This document shows, piece after piece, positions 47,681-61,700 of a stretch of DNA of 64,000 bases. The position numbers were made by a program, and so were the translations under genes. Every line of letters starts with the position of its first letter. Positions within the stretch are counted from its first letter, which is position 1. Origin of the DNA: Eunapius fragilis (Eukaryota; Porifera; Demospongiae; Spongillida; Spongillidae); NCBI GenBank assembly GCA_963681505.1, contig OY811979.1, positions 1,163,430 to 1,227,429 of the forward strand, in the 5' to 3' direction. The notes beneath the pieces are model-generated. The model was not told the origin of the DNA. It worked only from the letters and a program-made list of their open reading frames with translations, and made no database searches.

Positions 47681-49116
47681 CCTGCAAAAGCAAGCCGTGA
47701 TCTGACATATACATGCAGCCCGGACGTCTTCTGGCACGCACGATCACGCACGATCTGCTGGCATCACGCCAGATAGACCCATCGCCCCCGAGATAGTGCA
47801 GCTGTGCGCTAATGCCACATGCCCTTTCCCACTGCTGGTAAGTAATGCATATTATATTCATACTTCTTTCATATAGGATCAAGGAGGAGGAGGAGATGAC
47901 CACACTACTGCCACTCGACCCTATAAACACCCCTGGAGGAAGGAGTTACTTTTGCATCAACTTTCAAATATGTCAATGTATATTGTGTGTCATATGTGCG
48001 TTGTGTGCATGTTTATTCGTGCATGTGTTTATTCAATGTTACCATATGTTATAAGCACTATATTAAAGGCACGGATATTAATTGCATTATATGCCAGCTA
48101 AGCGTATTATAAACTACCGATCTGCTTAGTGATGTTATCTTTAGTCTCAATAATTTCCCAACTGCCTAACCCTATGAATAATGGTTATACACACACACAC
48201 ATTCATGAATTCTTACGACTAATCTAGTAAGTCCGCAGCGGCAAACACATCCTGTCTTAAAATTGCACCGTCAGATACCAATGGTACAAACTCATCAACA
48301 AATGCGCCGTCATATACCCATTGTACAAACTCGCCATCATCGTTAGAGCCAGTGTGTTTCCCATAGTTGTCACCTATACTGTATTGCTAAACTGGATTGT
48401 CATGACCTCGAAGTGCAGCGATTAAATTAGACTACACTTTTATAACAACCTTTGGCCCTTTCGGAATCCGTGCATGACTCATTTTTACACGCAAACAACA
48501 CGACTTCATGAATATATAATACAACAGGTCCACATGTCACACTTGAACACCTGGTGCAAAGCTCCTGCATGGGGAGGGAAAAAAACAATCAGAAGTTATA
48601 AATAGAAGCAATTAAAACGCAGTGTATTCATGACCAATAATCAATTATATAGATAAAATGCTATTAAGGTTGCTATATAATTATTTGCTTAAAAAAAGCA
48701 TGAGATTAAATTAGGAATGAAAAAATTATTCAGCTGTCATGCACAGACCAATTAAGTGCAACTACCAGCCCTACCTCTATGCCACAAAGTTTTAACACTT
48801 TATTAACTAACCCGCCCACTTGAATGAATGACCGTTTCAAATGCATCACTATGCAAATGATGTGTTATACGATAGGAGCGTATACTTGAATATACCCCTT
48901 AAATATACGCACATGCGTATAAACGGGAACATATATTGAAATATGATCGATCACGTGACATTCATGGTCGCTTCGCAAGCCTTTGAATTCACTTTGTGGC
49001 TATCTTGTCGGTCCCCGTATACTAAGCGCTTCATATTTGTCCTACTCCTACCTCTCGTTCACGATCATTTTACAATTTTAATAATTTGCACTAGTGCAAC
49101 AGAACAAAAAACTACA
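47681..49116. other. Gene-free spacer right of the palindrome
   Basis: No supported gene. A GTAAGT donor near 47,837 and a TTTCATATAG acceptor near 47,880 could join two short open segments on the plus strand, but no domain or start supports this. The rest is AT-rich. Confidence 0.4.
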
Positions 49117-49220
49117 GTGGCGGATCAAGGGGGAGGGGGGACCCCCCCCTTTCGTTCGTGTAATTATCTAATACTATAATTTCCATCGTACGTACGTACG
49201 TACGTCCGCGTAACTCATTT
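49117..49220 (+). mobile_element. Possible hAT-like terminus plus (CGTA)n
   Basis: CAGTGGCGGATCAAGGGGGA begins at about 49,117 and resembles the 43,026 terminus. It is followed by a C-rich segment and a short CGTA tetranucleotide run at 49,187-49,205. No second terminus found. Confidence 0.4.
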
Positions 49221-49764
49221 ATATACTCGGCCTAGCGCCTATTGGTTGCTAGGTATGTACGCGTACCTAGCTACCAATAGGAACGACCACCTCCCACACA
49301 AAAGGCGGTGCAATGACAGCTGGTTTCCACTCCACATTTAATATCTAATTTTTTTTTCAATATTTCTTGAATTCAAAGTGGGAGGGGGAACTGCATAAGT
49401 ACCGAACGAATAAATGCAACGCTATTGTGGCTCACTCTCAAGTCTCATCGTACAGGCCGAGAACATGTAGTTACTACCTGAAATTGCGCGGGCATGTTAT
49501 AGAGGTTGCGTAGTAACCGTATGTTAGAACAGTTGATGTGCAACATTTGGTAAAACAGCCGGTAAAAAAAGAGGAGCTAGGAGGTAGACCAACTGTTCAT
49601 CTGGCAAATGAATAGCGAGACGAATGACAGCGAGACGAATAATCAGCCCGTGATTTTTCACGGGGACACGCTAGTATTTCATAGTTGCGCAATATAGCGT
49701 TTTAAATTGCAAATTGAAGGTACATGTGGTAAGCAAGGAATTGCACATAGAGGCCACCGGGACG
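49221..49764. other. Left border of the satellite array
   Basis: No gene. It contains a short hairpin CCCGTGATTTTTCACGGG near 49,646 and a GCGAGACGAAT phrase repeated twice. Similarity to the satellite unit starts about 49,780. Confidence 0.5.
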
Positions 49765-52700
49765 ATAGTACTGGTTATAAAAGTGCGATACAATTCTATG
49801 AAAAACCACCCATACATCTCTACGGAAAATTTTGACTATCTTAGCATGAGGGTGTTGATTAGTCTTGAAATATGAGCAAACCAATGGACACATGGAAGAT
49901 AGCAGTAACCACTCCTCTATCTCTTTTAATTCCTACCCCAAGCATACCTGCTTCGGTATGGGTTCACCAAGCGATTCAAAAGTAGGTTCCCAACCATACA
50001 TTCCTATGGGAAGCCACCCAATACATCTCTATGGGAAATATTGACTATATTATCATCGAGGTGTTGATGAGACTTGAAATATGAGCAAACCACACAACAC
50101 TTGGAAGAGAGCAGTAACCACACCTCTATCTCTTTTTATTGCCACCCCAAGCATACCTGCTTCGGTATGGGTTTACCAAGCAATTCAAAAGTAGGTTCCC
50201 ACCCATACATTTATATGGGAAATGTTTTTGACTATTTTAGCATCGAGGTGTTGATGAGACATGCAATATGAGCTAACCACTGCACACATGGAAGATAGCA
50301 GTAACCATTCCTCTATCTCTTTTAAATGCCACCCCGAGCATACCTGCTTTGGTTTGGGTTTACCAAGCGATTCAAAAGTAGGTGCCCACCCATACATTTC
50401 TATGGGAAATTTTTTTGACTATTTTAGCATCGAGGTGTAGATGAGACAGGCAATATGAGCAAACCACTGCACACTTGGAAGATAGCAGTAACCACTCCTC
50501 TATCTCTTTTAATTCCTACCCCAAACATACCTGCTTCGGTATGGGTTCACCAAGCGATTCAAAAGTAGGTTACAAACCATACATTCCTATGGGAAGCCAC
50601 CCAATACATCTCTATGGGAAATATTGACTATATTATCATCGAGGTGTTGATGAGACTTGAAATATGAGCAAACCACACAACACTTGGAAGATAGCAGTAA
50701 CCACACCTCTATCTCTTTTTATTGCCACCCCAAGCATACCTGCTTCGGTATGGGTTTACCAAGCGATTCAAAAGTAGGTTCCCACCCATTCTTTTCTATG
50801 GGAAATTTTAGACTATCTTAGCATCGATGTGTTGATGAGACATGCAATATGAGCAAACCACTGCACACTTGGAAGATAGCAGTAACCACACCTCTATCTC
50901 TTTTAATTCCTACCCCAAGAACACCTGCTTCGGTATGGGTTCACTAAGCGATTCAAAAGTAGGTTCCCACCCATACATTTATATGGGAAATGTTTTTGAC
51001 TATTTTAGCATCGAGGTGTTGATGAGACATGCAAAATGAGCTAACCACTGCACACATGGAAGATAGCAGTAACCATTCCTCTATCTCTTTTAAATGCCAC
51101 CCCGAGCATACCTGCTTTGGTTTGGGTTTACCAAGCGATTCAAAAGTAGGTGCCCACCCATACATTTCTATGGGAAATTTTTTTGACTATTTTAGCATCG
51201 AGGTGTAGATGAGACAGGCAATATGAGCAAACCACTGCACACTTGGAAGATAGAAGTAACCACTCCTCTATCTCTTTTAATTCCTACCCCAAACATACCT
51301 GCTTCGGTATGGGTTCACCAAGCGATTCAAAAGTAGGTTCCAAACCATACATTCCTATGGGAAGCCACCCAATACATCTCTATGGGAAATATTGACTATA
51401 TTATCATCGAGGTGTTGATGAGACTTGAAATATGAGCAAACCACACAACACTTGGAAGATAGCAGTAACCACACCTCTATCTCTTTTTATTGCCACCCCA
51501 AGCATACCTGCTTCGGTATGGGTTTACCAAGCGATTCAAAAGTAGGCTCCCACCCATACTTTTCTATGGGAAATTTTTGACTATCTTAGCATCGAGGTGT
51601 TGATGAGACATGCAATATGAGCAAACCACTGCACACTTGGAAGATAGCAGTAACCACACCTCTATATCTTTTATTTCCTACCCAAAGAACACCTGCTTCG
51701 GTATGGGTTCACTAAGCGATTCAAAAGTAGGTTCCCACCCATACATTTCTATGGGAAATGTTTTGACTATTTTAGCATCGAGATGTAGATGAGACATGAA
51801 ATATGAGCAAACCACTGCACACTGGGAAGATAGCAGTAACCACACCTCTATCTCTTTTTAATGCCACCCCGAGCATACCTGCCTTGGTATGGGTTTACCA
51901 AGCGATTCAAAAGTAGGTTCGCACCCATACATTTCTATGGGAAATTTTTTTGACTATATTAGCATCGAGGTGTAGATGAGACAGGCAATATGAGCAAACC
52001 ACTGCACACTTGGAAGATAGCAGTAACCACTCCTCTATCTCTTTTAATTCCTACCCCAAGAACACCTGCTTCGGTATGGGTTCACTAAGCGATTCAAAAG
52101 TAGGTTCCCAGCCATACATTCCTATGGGAAACCACCCAATACATCTCTATAGGAAGTATTGACTACATTAGCATCGAGGTGTTAATGAGACTTGTAATAT
52201 GAGCAAACCACAGCACACATGGAAGATAGCAGTAACCACTCCTCTATCTTCTTTCAATGCCATCCCTAGCATACCTGCTTCGGTATGGGTTTACCAAGCG
52301 ATTCAAAAGTAGGTTCCCACCCATACATTTATATGGGGAATGTTTTTGACTATTTTAGCATCGAGGTGTTGATGAGACATGCAATATGAGCTAACCACTG
52401 CACACATGGAAGATAGCAGTAACCATTCCTCTATCTCTTTTAAATGCCACCCCGAGCATACCTGCTTTGGTTTGGGTTTACCAAGCGATTCAAAAGTAGG
52501 TGCCCACCCATACATTTCTATGGGAAATTTTTTTGACTATTTTAGCATCGAGGTGTAGATGAGACAGGCAATATGAGCAAACCACTGCACACTTGGAAGA
52601 TAGCAGTAACCACTCCTCTATCTCTTTTAATTCCTACCCCAAACATACCTGCTTCGGTATGGGTTCACCAAGCGATTCAAAAGTAGGTTCCAAACCATAC

Positions 52701-55700
52701 ATTCCTATGGGAAGCCACCCAATACATCTCTATGGGAAATAATGACCATATTATCATCGAGGTGTTGATGAGACATGCAATATGAGCAAACCACTGCACA
52801 CTTGGAAGATAGCAGTAACCACACCTCTATATCTTTTATTTCCTACCCCAAGAACACCTGCTTCGGTATGGGTTCACTAAGCGATTCAAAAGTAGGTTCC
52901 CACCCATACATTTCTATGGGAAATGTTTTTGACTATTTTAGCATCGAGATGTAGATGAGACATGAAATATGAGCAATCCACTGCACACTGGGAAGATAGC
53001 AGTAACCACACCTCTATCTCTTTTTAATGCCACCCCGAGCATACCTGCCTTGGTATGGGTTTACCAAGCGATTCAAAAGTAGGTTCGCACCCATACATTT
53101 CTATGGGAAATTTTTTTGACTATATTAGCATCGAGGTGTAGATGAGACAGGCAATATGAGCAAACCACTGCACACATGGAAGATAGCAGTAACCACTCCT
53201 CTATCTCTTTTAATTCCTACCCCAAGAACACCTGCTTCGGTATGGGTTCACTAAGCGATTCAAAAGTAGGTTCCCAGCCATACATTCCTATGGGAAACCA
53301 CCCAATACATCTCTATAGGAAGTATTGACTACATTAGCATCGAGGTGTTAATGAGACTTGTAATATGAGCAAACCACAGCACACATGGAAGATAGCAGTA
53401 ACCACTCCTCTATCTTCTTTCAATGCCATCCCTAGCATACCTGCTTCGGTATGGGTTTACCAAGCGATTCAAAAGTAGGTTCCCACCCATACATTTATAT
53501 GGGGAATGTTTTTGACTATTTTAGCATCGAGGTGTTGATGAGACATGCAATATGAGCTAACCACTGCACACATGGAAGATAGCAGTAACCATTCCTCTAT
53601 CTCTTTTAAATGCCACCCCGAGCATACCTGCTTTGGTTTGGGTTTACCAAGCGATTCAAAAGTAGGTTCCCACCCATACTTTTCTATGGGAAATTTTTGA
53701 CTATCTTAGCATCGAGGTGTTGATGAGACATGCAATATGAGCAATCCACTGCACACTTGGAAGATAGCAGTAACCACACCTCTATCTCTTTTAATTCCTA
53801 CCCCAAGAACACCTGCTTCGGTATGGGTTCACTATGCGATTCAAAAGTAGGTTCCCACCCATACATTTCTATGGGAAATGTTTTTGACTATTTTAGCATC
53901 GAGATGTAGATGAGACATGCAATATGAGCAAACCACTGCACACTTGGAAGATAGCAGTAACCACACCTCTTTCTCTTTTTAATGCCACCCCTAGCATACC
54001 TGCCTTGGTATGGGTTTACCAAGCGATTCAAAAGTAGGTTCGCACCCATACATTTCTATGGGAAATTTTTTTGACCATTTTAGCATCGAGGTGTAGATGA
54101 GACAGGCAATATGAGCAAACCACTGCACACTTGGAAGATAGCAGTAACCACTCCTCTATCTCTTTTAATTCCTACCCCAAGAACACCTGCTTCGGTATGG
54201 GTTCACTAAGCGATTCAAAAGTAGGTTCCCAACCATACATTCCTATGGGAAACCACCCAATACATCTCTATAGGATGTATTGACTACATTAGCATTGAGG
54301 TGTTAATGAGACTTGCAATATGAGCAAACCACTGCATACATGGAAGATAGCAGTAACCACTCCTCTATCTCCTTTTAATGCCACCCCGAGCATACCTGCT
54401 TTGGTATGGGTTAACCAAGCGATTCAAAAGTAGGTTCCAGCCCATACATTCCTATGGGAAACCACAAATACATCTCTATGGGAAAGATTGACTATCTTAG
54501 CATCGAGGTGTTGATGAGACATGCAATATGAGCAAACCACTGCACACATGGAAGATAGCAGTAACCACTCCCCTATCAGTTTTAAATGCCACCCTGAGCA
54601 TACCTGCTTCGGTATGGGTTAACCAAGCGATTCAAAAGTAGGTTCCCACCCATACTTTTCTATGGGAAATTTTTGACTATCTTAGCATCGAGGTGTTGAT
54701 GAGACATGCAATATGGCAATCCACTGCACACTTGGAAGATAGCAGTAACCACACCTCTATCTCTTTTAATTCCTACCCCAAGAACACCTGCTTCGGTATG
54801 GGTTCACTATGCGATTCAAAAGTAGGTTCCCACCCATACATTTCTATGGGAAATGTTTTTGACTATTTTAGCATCGAGATGTAGATGAGACATGCAATAT
54901 GAGCAAACCACTGCACACTTGGAAGATAGCAGTAACCACACCTCTTTCTCTTTTTAATGCCACCCCGAGCATACCTGCCTTGGTATGGGTTTACCAAGCG
55001 ATTCAAAAGTAGGTTCGCACCCATACATTTCTATGGGAAATTTTTTTGACCATTTTAGCATCGAGGTGTAGATGAGACAGGCAATATGAGCAAACCACTG
55101 CACACTTGGAAGATAGCAGTAACCACTCCTCTATCTCTTTTAATTCCTACCCCAAGAACACCTGCTTCGGTATGGGTTCACTAAGCGATTCAAAAGTAGG
55201 TTCCCAACCATACATTCCTATGGGAAACCACCCAATACATCTCTATAGGATGTATTGACTACATTAGCATTGAGGTGTTAATGAGACTTGCAATATGAGC
55301 AAACCACTGCATACATGGAAGATAGCAGTAACCACACCTCTATCTCTTTTAATTCCTACCCCAAGAACACCTGCTTCGGTATGGGTTCACTAAGCGATTC
55401 AAAAGTAGGTTCCCACCGATACATTTCTATGGGAAATGTTTTTGACTATTTTAGCATCGAGATGTAGATGAGACATGCAATATGAGCAAACCACTGCACA
55501 CTTGGAAGATAGCAGTAACCACACCTCTTTCTCTTTTTAATGCCACCCCGAGCATACCTGCCTTGGTATGGGTTTACCAAGCGATTCAAAAGTAGGTTCG
55601 CACCCATACATTTCTATGGGAAATTCTTTTGACTATTTTAGCATCGAGGTGTAGATGAGACAGGCAATATGAGCAAACCACTGCACACTTGGAAGATAGC

Positions 55701-58700
55701 AGTAACCACTCCTCTATCTCTTTTAATTCCTACCCCAGGAACACCTGCTTCGGTATGGGTTCACTAAGCGATTCAGAAGTAGGTTCCCAACCATACGTTC
55801 CTATGGGAAACCACCCAATACATCTCTATAGGATGTATTGACTACATTAGCATTGAGGTGTTAATGAGACTTGCAATATGAGCAAACCACTGCATACATG
55901 GAAGATAGCAGTAACCACTCCTCTATCTCCTTTTAATGCCACCCCGAGCATACCTGCTTTGGGATGGGTTTACCAAGCGATTCAAAAGTAGGTTCCCACC
56001 CATACATTTCAATGGGAAATTTTTGACTATCTTAGCATCGAGGTGTTGATGAGACATGCAATGGGAGCAAACCACTGCACACATGGAAGATAGCAGTAAC
56101 CACTCCTCTATCTCCTTTTAATGCCACCCCGAGCATACCTGCTTTGGTATGGGTTTACCAAGCGATTCAAAAGTAGGTTCCCACCCATACATTTCTATGG
56201 GAAATTTTTGACTATCTTAGCATCGAGGTGTTGATGAGACATGCAATATGAGCAAACCACTGCACACATGGAAGATAGCAGTAACCACTCCTCTATCTCC
56301 TTGTAATGCCACCAAGAGCATACCTGCTTTGGTATGGGATTACCAAGCGATTCAAAAGTAGGTTCCCACCCATACATTTCTATGGGAAATTTTTTTGACT
56401 ATTTTAGCATCGAGGTGTAGATGAGACAGGCAACATGAGCAAACCACTGCACACTTGGAAGATAGCAGTAACCACTCCTCTATCTCTTTTAATTCCTACC
56501 CCAAGAACACCTCCTTCGGTATGGGTTCACTAAGCGATTCAAAAGTAGGTTCCCAGCCATACATTCCTATGGGAAACCATCCAATACATCTCTATAGGAA
56601 GTATTGACTACATTAGCATCGAGGTGTTAATGAGACTTGTAATATGAGCAAACCACAGCACACATGGAAGATAGCAGTAACCACTCCTCTATCTTCTTTC
56701 AATGCCATCCCTAGCATACCTGCTTCGGTATGGGTTTACCAAGCGATTCAAAAGTAGGTTCCCACCCATACTTTTCTATGGGAAATTTTTGACTATCTTA
56801 GCATCGAGGTGTTGATGAGACATGCAATATGAGCAATCCACTGCACACTTGGAAGATAGCAGTAACCACACCTCTATCTCTTTTAATTCCTACCCCAAGA
56901 ACACCTGCTTCGGTATGGGTTCACTATGCGATTCAAAAGTAGGTTCCCACCCATACATTTCTATGGGAAATGTTTTTGACTATTTTAGCATCGAGATGTA
57001 GATGAGACATGCAATATGAGCAAACCACTGCACACTTGGAAGATAGCAGTAACCACACCTCTTTCTCTTTTTAATGCCACCCCGAGCATACCTGCCTTGG
57101 TATGGGTTTACCAAGCGATTCAAAAGTAGGTTCGCACCCATACATTTCTATGGGAAATTTTTTTGACCATTTTAGCATCGAGGTGTAGATGAGACAGGCA
57201 ATATGAGCAAACCACTGCACACTTGGAAGATAGCAGTAACCACTCCTCTATCTCTTTTAATTCCTACCCCAAGAACACCTGCTTCGGTATGGGTTCACTA
57301 AGCGATTCAAAAGTAGGTTCCCAACCATACATTCCTATGGGAAACCACCCAATACATCTCTATAGGATGTATTAACTACATTAGCATTGAGGTGTTAATG
57401 AGACTTGCAATATGAGCAAACCACTGCATACATGGAAGATAGCAGTAACCACTCCTCTATCTCCTTTTAATGCCACCCCGAGCATACCTGCTTTGGTATG
57501 GGTTAACCAAGCGATTCAAAAGTAGGTTCCAGCCCATACATTCCTATGGGAAACCACAAATACATCTCTATGGGAAAGATTGACTATCTTAGCATCGAGG
57601 TGTTGATGAGACATGCAATATGAGCAAACCACTGCACACATGGAAGATAGCAGTAACCACTCCTCTATCAGTTTTAAATGCCACCCTGAGCATACCTGCT
57701 TCGGTATGGGTTAACCAAGCGATTCAAAAGTAGGTTCCAACCCATACATTCCTATGGGAAACCACCCATACATCTCAATGGTAAAGATTGACTATCTTAG
57801 CATCGAGGTGTTGATGAGACATGCAATATGAGCAAACCACTGCACACATGGAAGATAGCAGTAACCACTCCTCTATCAGTTTTAAATGCCACCCTGAGCA
57901 TACCTGCTTCGGTATGGGTTAACCAAGCGATTCAAAAGTAGGTTTCAACCCATACATTCCTATGGGAAACCACCCATGCATCTCAATGGTAAAGATTGAC
58001 TATCTTAGCATCGAGGTGTTGATGAGACATGCAATATGAGCATACCACTGCACACATGGAAGATAGCAGTAACCACTCCTCTATCAGTTTTAAATGCCAC
58101 CCTGAGCATACCTGCTTCGGTATGGGTTAACCAAGCGATTCAAAAGTAGGTTCCAACCCATACATTCCTATGGGAAACCACCCATACATCTCTTTGGGAA
58201 AGATTGACTATCTTAGCATCGAGGTGTTGATGAGACATGCAATATGAGCAAACCACTGCACACATGGAAGATAGCAGTAACCACACCTCTCTCTATTTTA
58301 AATGCGACCCTGAGCATACCTGCTTCGGTATGGGTTAACCAAGCGATTCAAAAGTAGGTTCCAACCCATACATTCTTATGGGAAACAACCCATCCATCTC
58401 AATGGGAAAGATTGACTATTTTAGCATCGAGGTGTTGATGAGACATGCAATAAGAGCAAACGACTGCACACATGGAAGATAGCTGTAACCATTCCTCTAT
58501 CTGTTTTAAATGCCACCCCGAGCATACCTGCTTCGGTATGGGTTAACCAAGCGATTCAAAAGTAGGTTCCAACCCATACATTCCTATGGGAAACCACAAA
58601 TACATCTCTATGGGAAAGATTGACTATCTTAGCATCGAGGTGTTGATGAGACATGCAATATGAGCAAACCACTGCACACATGGAAGATAGCAGTAACCAC

Positions 58701-61700
58701 TCCTCTATCAGTTTTAAATGCCACCCTGAGCATACCTGCTTCGGTATGGGTTAACCAAGCGATTCAAAAGTAGGTTCCAACCCATACATTCCCATGGGAA
58801 GCCACCCAATTCATCTCTATGGGAAATATTGACTATATTATCATCGAGTTGTTGATGAGACTTGAAATATGAGCAAACCACACAACACTTGGAAGATAGC
58901 AGTAACCACACCTCTATCTCTTTTTATTGCCACCCCAAGCATACCTGCTTCGGTATGGGTTTACCAAGCGATTCAAAAGTAGGTTCCCACCCATACTTTT
59001 CTATGGGAAATTTTTGACTATCTTAGCATCGAGGTGTTGATGAGACATGCAATATGAGCAAACCACTGCACACTTGGAAGATAGCAGTAACCACACCTCT
59101 ATATCTTTTATTTCCTACCCCAAGAACACCTGCTTCGGTATGGGTTCACTAAGCGATTCAAAAGTAGGTTCCCACCCATACATTTCTATGGGAAATGTTT
59201 TTGACTATTTTAGCATCGAGATGTAGATGAGACATGAAATATGAGCAAACCACTGCACACTGGGAAGATAGCAGTAACCACACCTCTATCTCTTTTTAAT
59301 GCCACCCCGAGCATACCTGCCTTGGTATGGGTTTACCAAGCGATTCAAAAGTAGGTTCGCACCCATACATTTCTATGGGAAATTTTTTTGACTATATTAG
59401 CATCGAGGTGTAGATGAGACAGGCAATATGAGCAAACCACTGCACACTTGGAAGATAGCAGTAACCACTCCTCTATCTCTTTTAATTCCTACCCCAAGAA
59501 CACCTGCTTCGGTATGGGTTCACTAAGCGATTCAAAAGTAGGTTCCCAGCCATACATTCCTATGGGAAACCACCCAATACATCTCTATAGGAAGTATTGA
59601 CTACATTAGCATCGAGGTGTTAATGAGACTTGTAATATGAGCAAACCACAGCACACATGGAAGATAGCAGTAACCACTCCTCTATCTTCTTTCAATGCCA
59701 TCCCTAGCATACCTGCTTCGGTATGGGTTTACCAAGCGATTCAAAAGTAGGTTCCCACCCATACATTTATATGGGGAATGTTTTTGACTATTTTAGCATC
59801 GAGGTGTTGATGAGACATGCAATATGAGTTAACCACTGCACACATGGAAGATAGCAGTAACCATTCCTCTATCTTCTTTCAATGCCATCCCTAGCATACC
59901 TGCTTCGGTATGGGTTTACCAAGCGATTCAAAAGTAGGTTCCCACCCATACTTTTCTATGGGAAATTTTTGACTATCTTAGCATCGAGGTGTTGATGAGA
60001 CATGCAATATGAGCAAACCACTGCACACTTGGAAGATAGCAGTAACCACACCTCTATCTCTTTTAATTCCTACCCCAAGAACACCTGCTTCGGTATGGGT
60101 TCACTAAGCGATTCAAAAGTAGGTTCCCACCCATACATTTCTATGGGAAATGTTTTTGACTATTTTAGCATCGAGATGTAGATGAGACATGCAATATGAG
60201 CAAACCACTGCACACTTGGAAGATAGCAGTAACCACACCTCTTTCTCTTTTTAATGCCACCCCGAACATACCTGCCTTGGTATGGGTTTACCAAGCGATT
60301 CAAAAGTAGGTTCGCACCTATACATTTCTATGGGAAATTTTTTTGACTATTTTAGCATCGAGGTGTAGATGAGACAGGCAATATGAGCAAACCACTGCAC
60401 ACTTGGAAGATAGCAGTAACCACTCCTCTATCTCTTTTAATTCCTACCCCAAGAACACCTGCTTCGGTATGGGTTCACTAAGCGATTCAAAAGTAGGTTC
60501 CCAACCATACATTCCTATGGGAAACCACCCAATACATCTCTATAGGATGTATTGACTACATTAGCATTGAGGTGTTAATGAGACTTGCAATATGAGCAAA
60601 CCACTGCATACATGGAAGATAGCAGTAACCACACCTCTATCTCTTTTAATTCCTACCCCAAGAACACCTGCTTCGGTATGGGTTCACTATGCGATTCAAC
60701 AGTAGGTTCCCACCCATACATTTCTATGGGAAATGTTTTTGACTATTTTAGCATCGAGATGTAGATGAGACATGCAATATGAGCAAACCACTGCACACTT
60801 GGAAGATAGCAGTAACCACACCTCTTTCTCTTTTTAATGCCACCCCGAGCATACCTGCCTTGGTATGGGTTTACCAAGCGATTCAAAAGTAGGTTCGCAC
60901 CCATACATTTCTATGGGAAATTTTTTTGACTATTTTAGCATCGAGGTGTAGATGAGACAGGCAATATGAGCAAACCACTGCACACTTGGAAGATAGCAGT
61001 AACCACTCCTCTATCTCTTTTAATTCCTACCCCAAGAACACCTGCTTCGGTATGGGTTCACTAAGCGATTCAAAAGTAGGTTCCCAGCCATACATTCCTA
61101 TGGGAAACCACCCAATACATCTCTATAGGAAGTATTGACTACATTAGCATCGAGGTGTTTATGAGACTTGTAATATGAGCAAACCACAGCACACATGGAA
61201 GATAGCAGTAACCACTCCTCTATCTTCTTTCAATGCCATCCCTAGCATACCTGCTTCGGTATGGGTTTACCAAGCGATTCAAAAGTAGGTTCCCACACAT
61301 AAGTTTCTATGGGAAATTTTTGACTATCTTAGCATCGAGGTGTTGATGAGACATGCAATATGAGCAAACCACTGCACACTTGGAAGATAGCAGTAACCAC
61401 ACCTCTATCTCTTTTAATTCCTACCCCAAGAACACCTGCTCCGGTATGGGTTCACTAAGCGATTCAAAAGTAGGTTCCCACCCATACATTTCTATGGGAA
61501 ATGTTTTTGACTATTTTAGCATCGAGATGTAGATGAGACATGCAATATGAGCAAACCACTGCACACTTGGAAGATAGCAGTAACCACACCTCTTTCTCTT
61601 TTTAATGCCACCCCGAGCATACCTGCCTTGGTATGGGTTTACCAAGCGATTCAAAAGTAGGTTCGCACCTATACATTTCTATGGGAAATTTTTTTGACTA

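Noticed and set aside
47692..47960. Possible two-exon plus-strand or one-exon minus-strand coding region right of the palindrome
   Set aside because: A usable donor and acceptor exist, but the joined frame has no start codon, no domain and odd composition.
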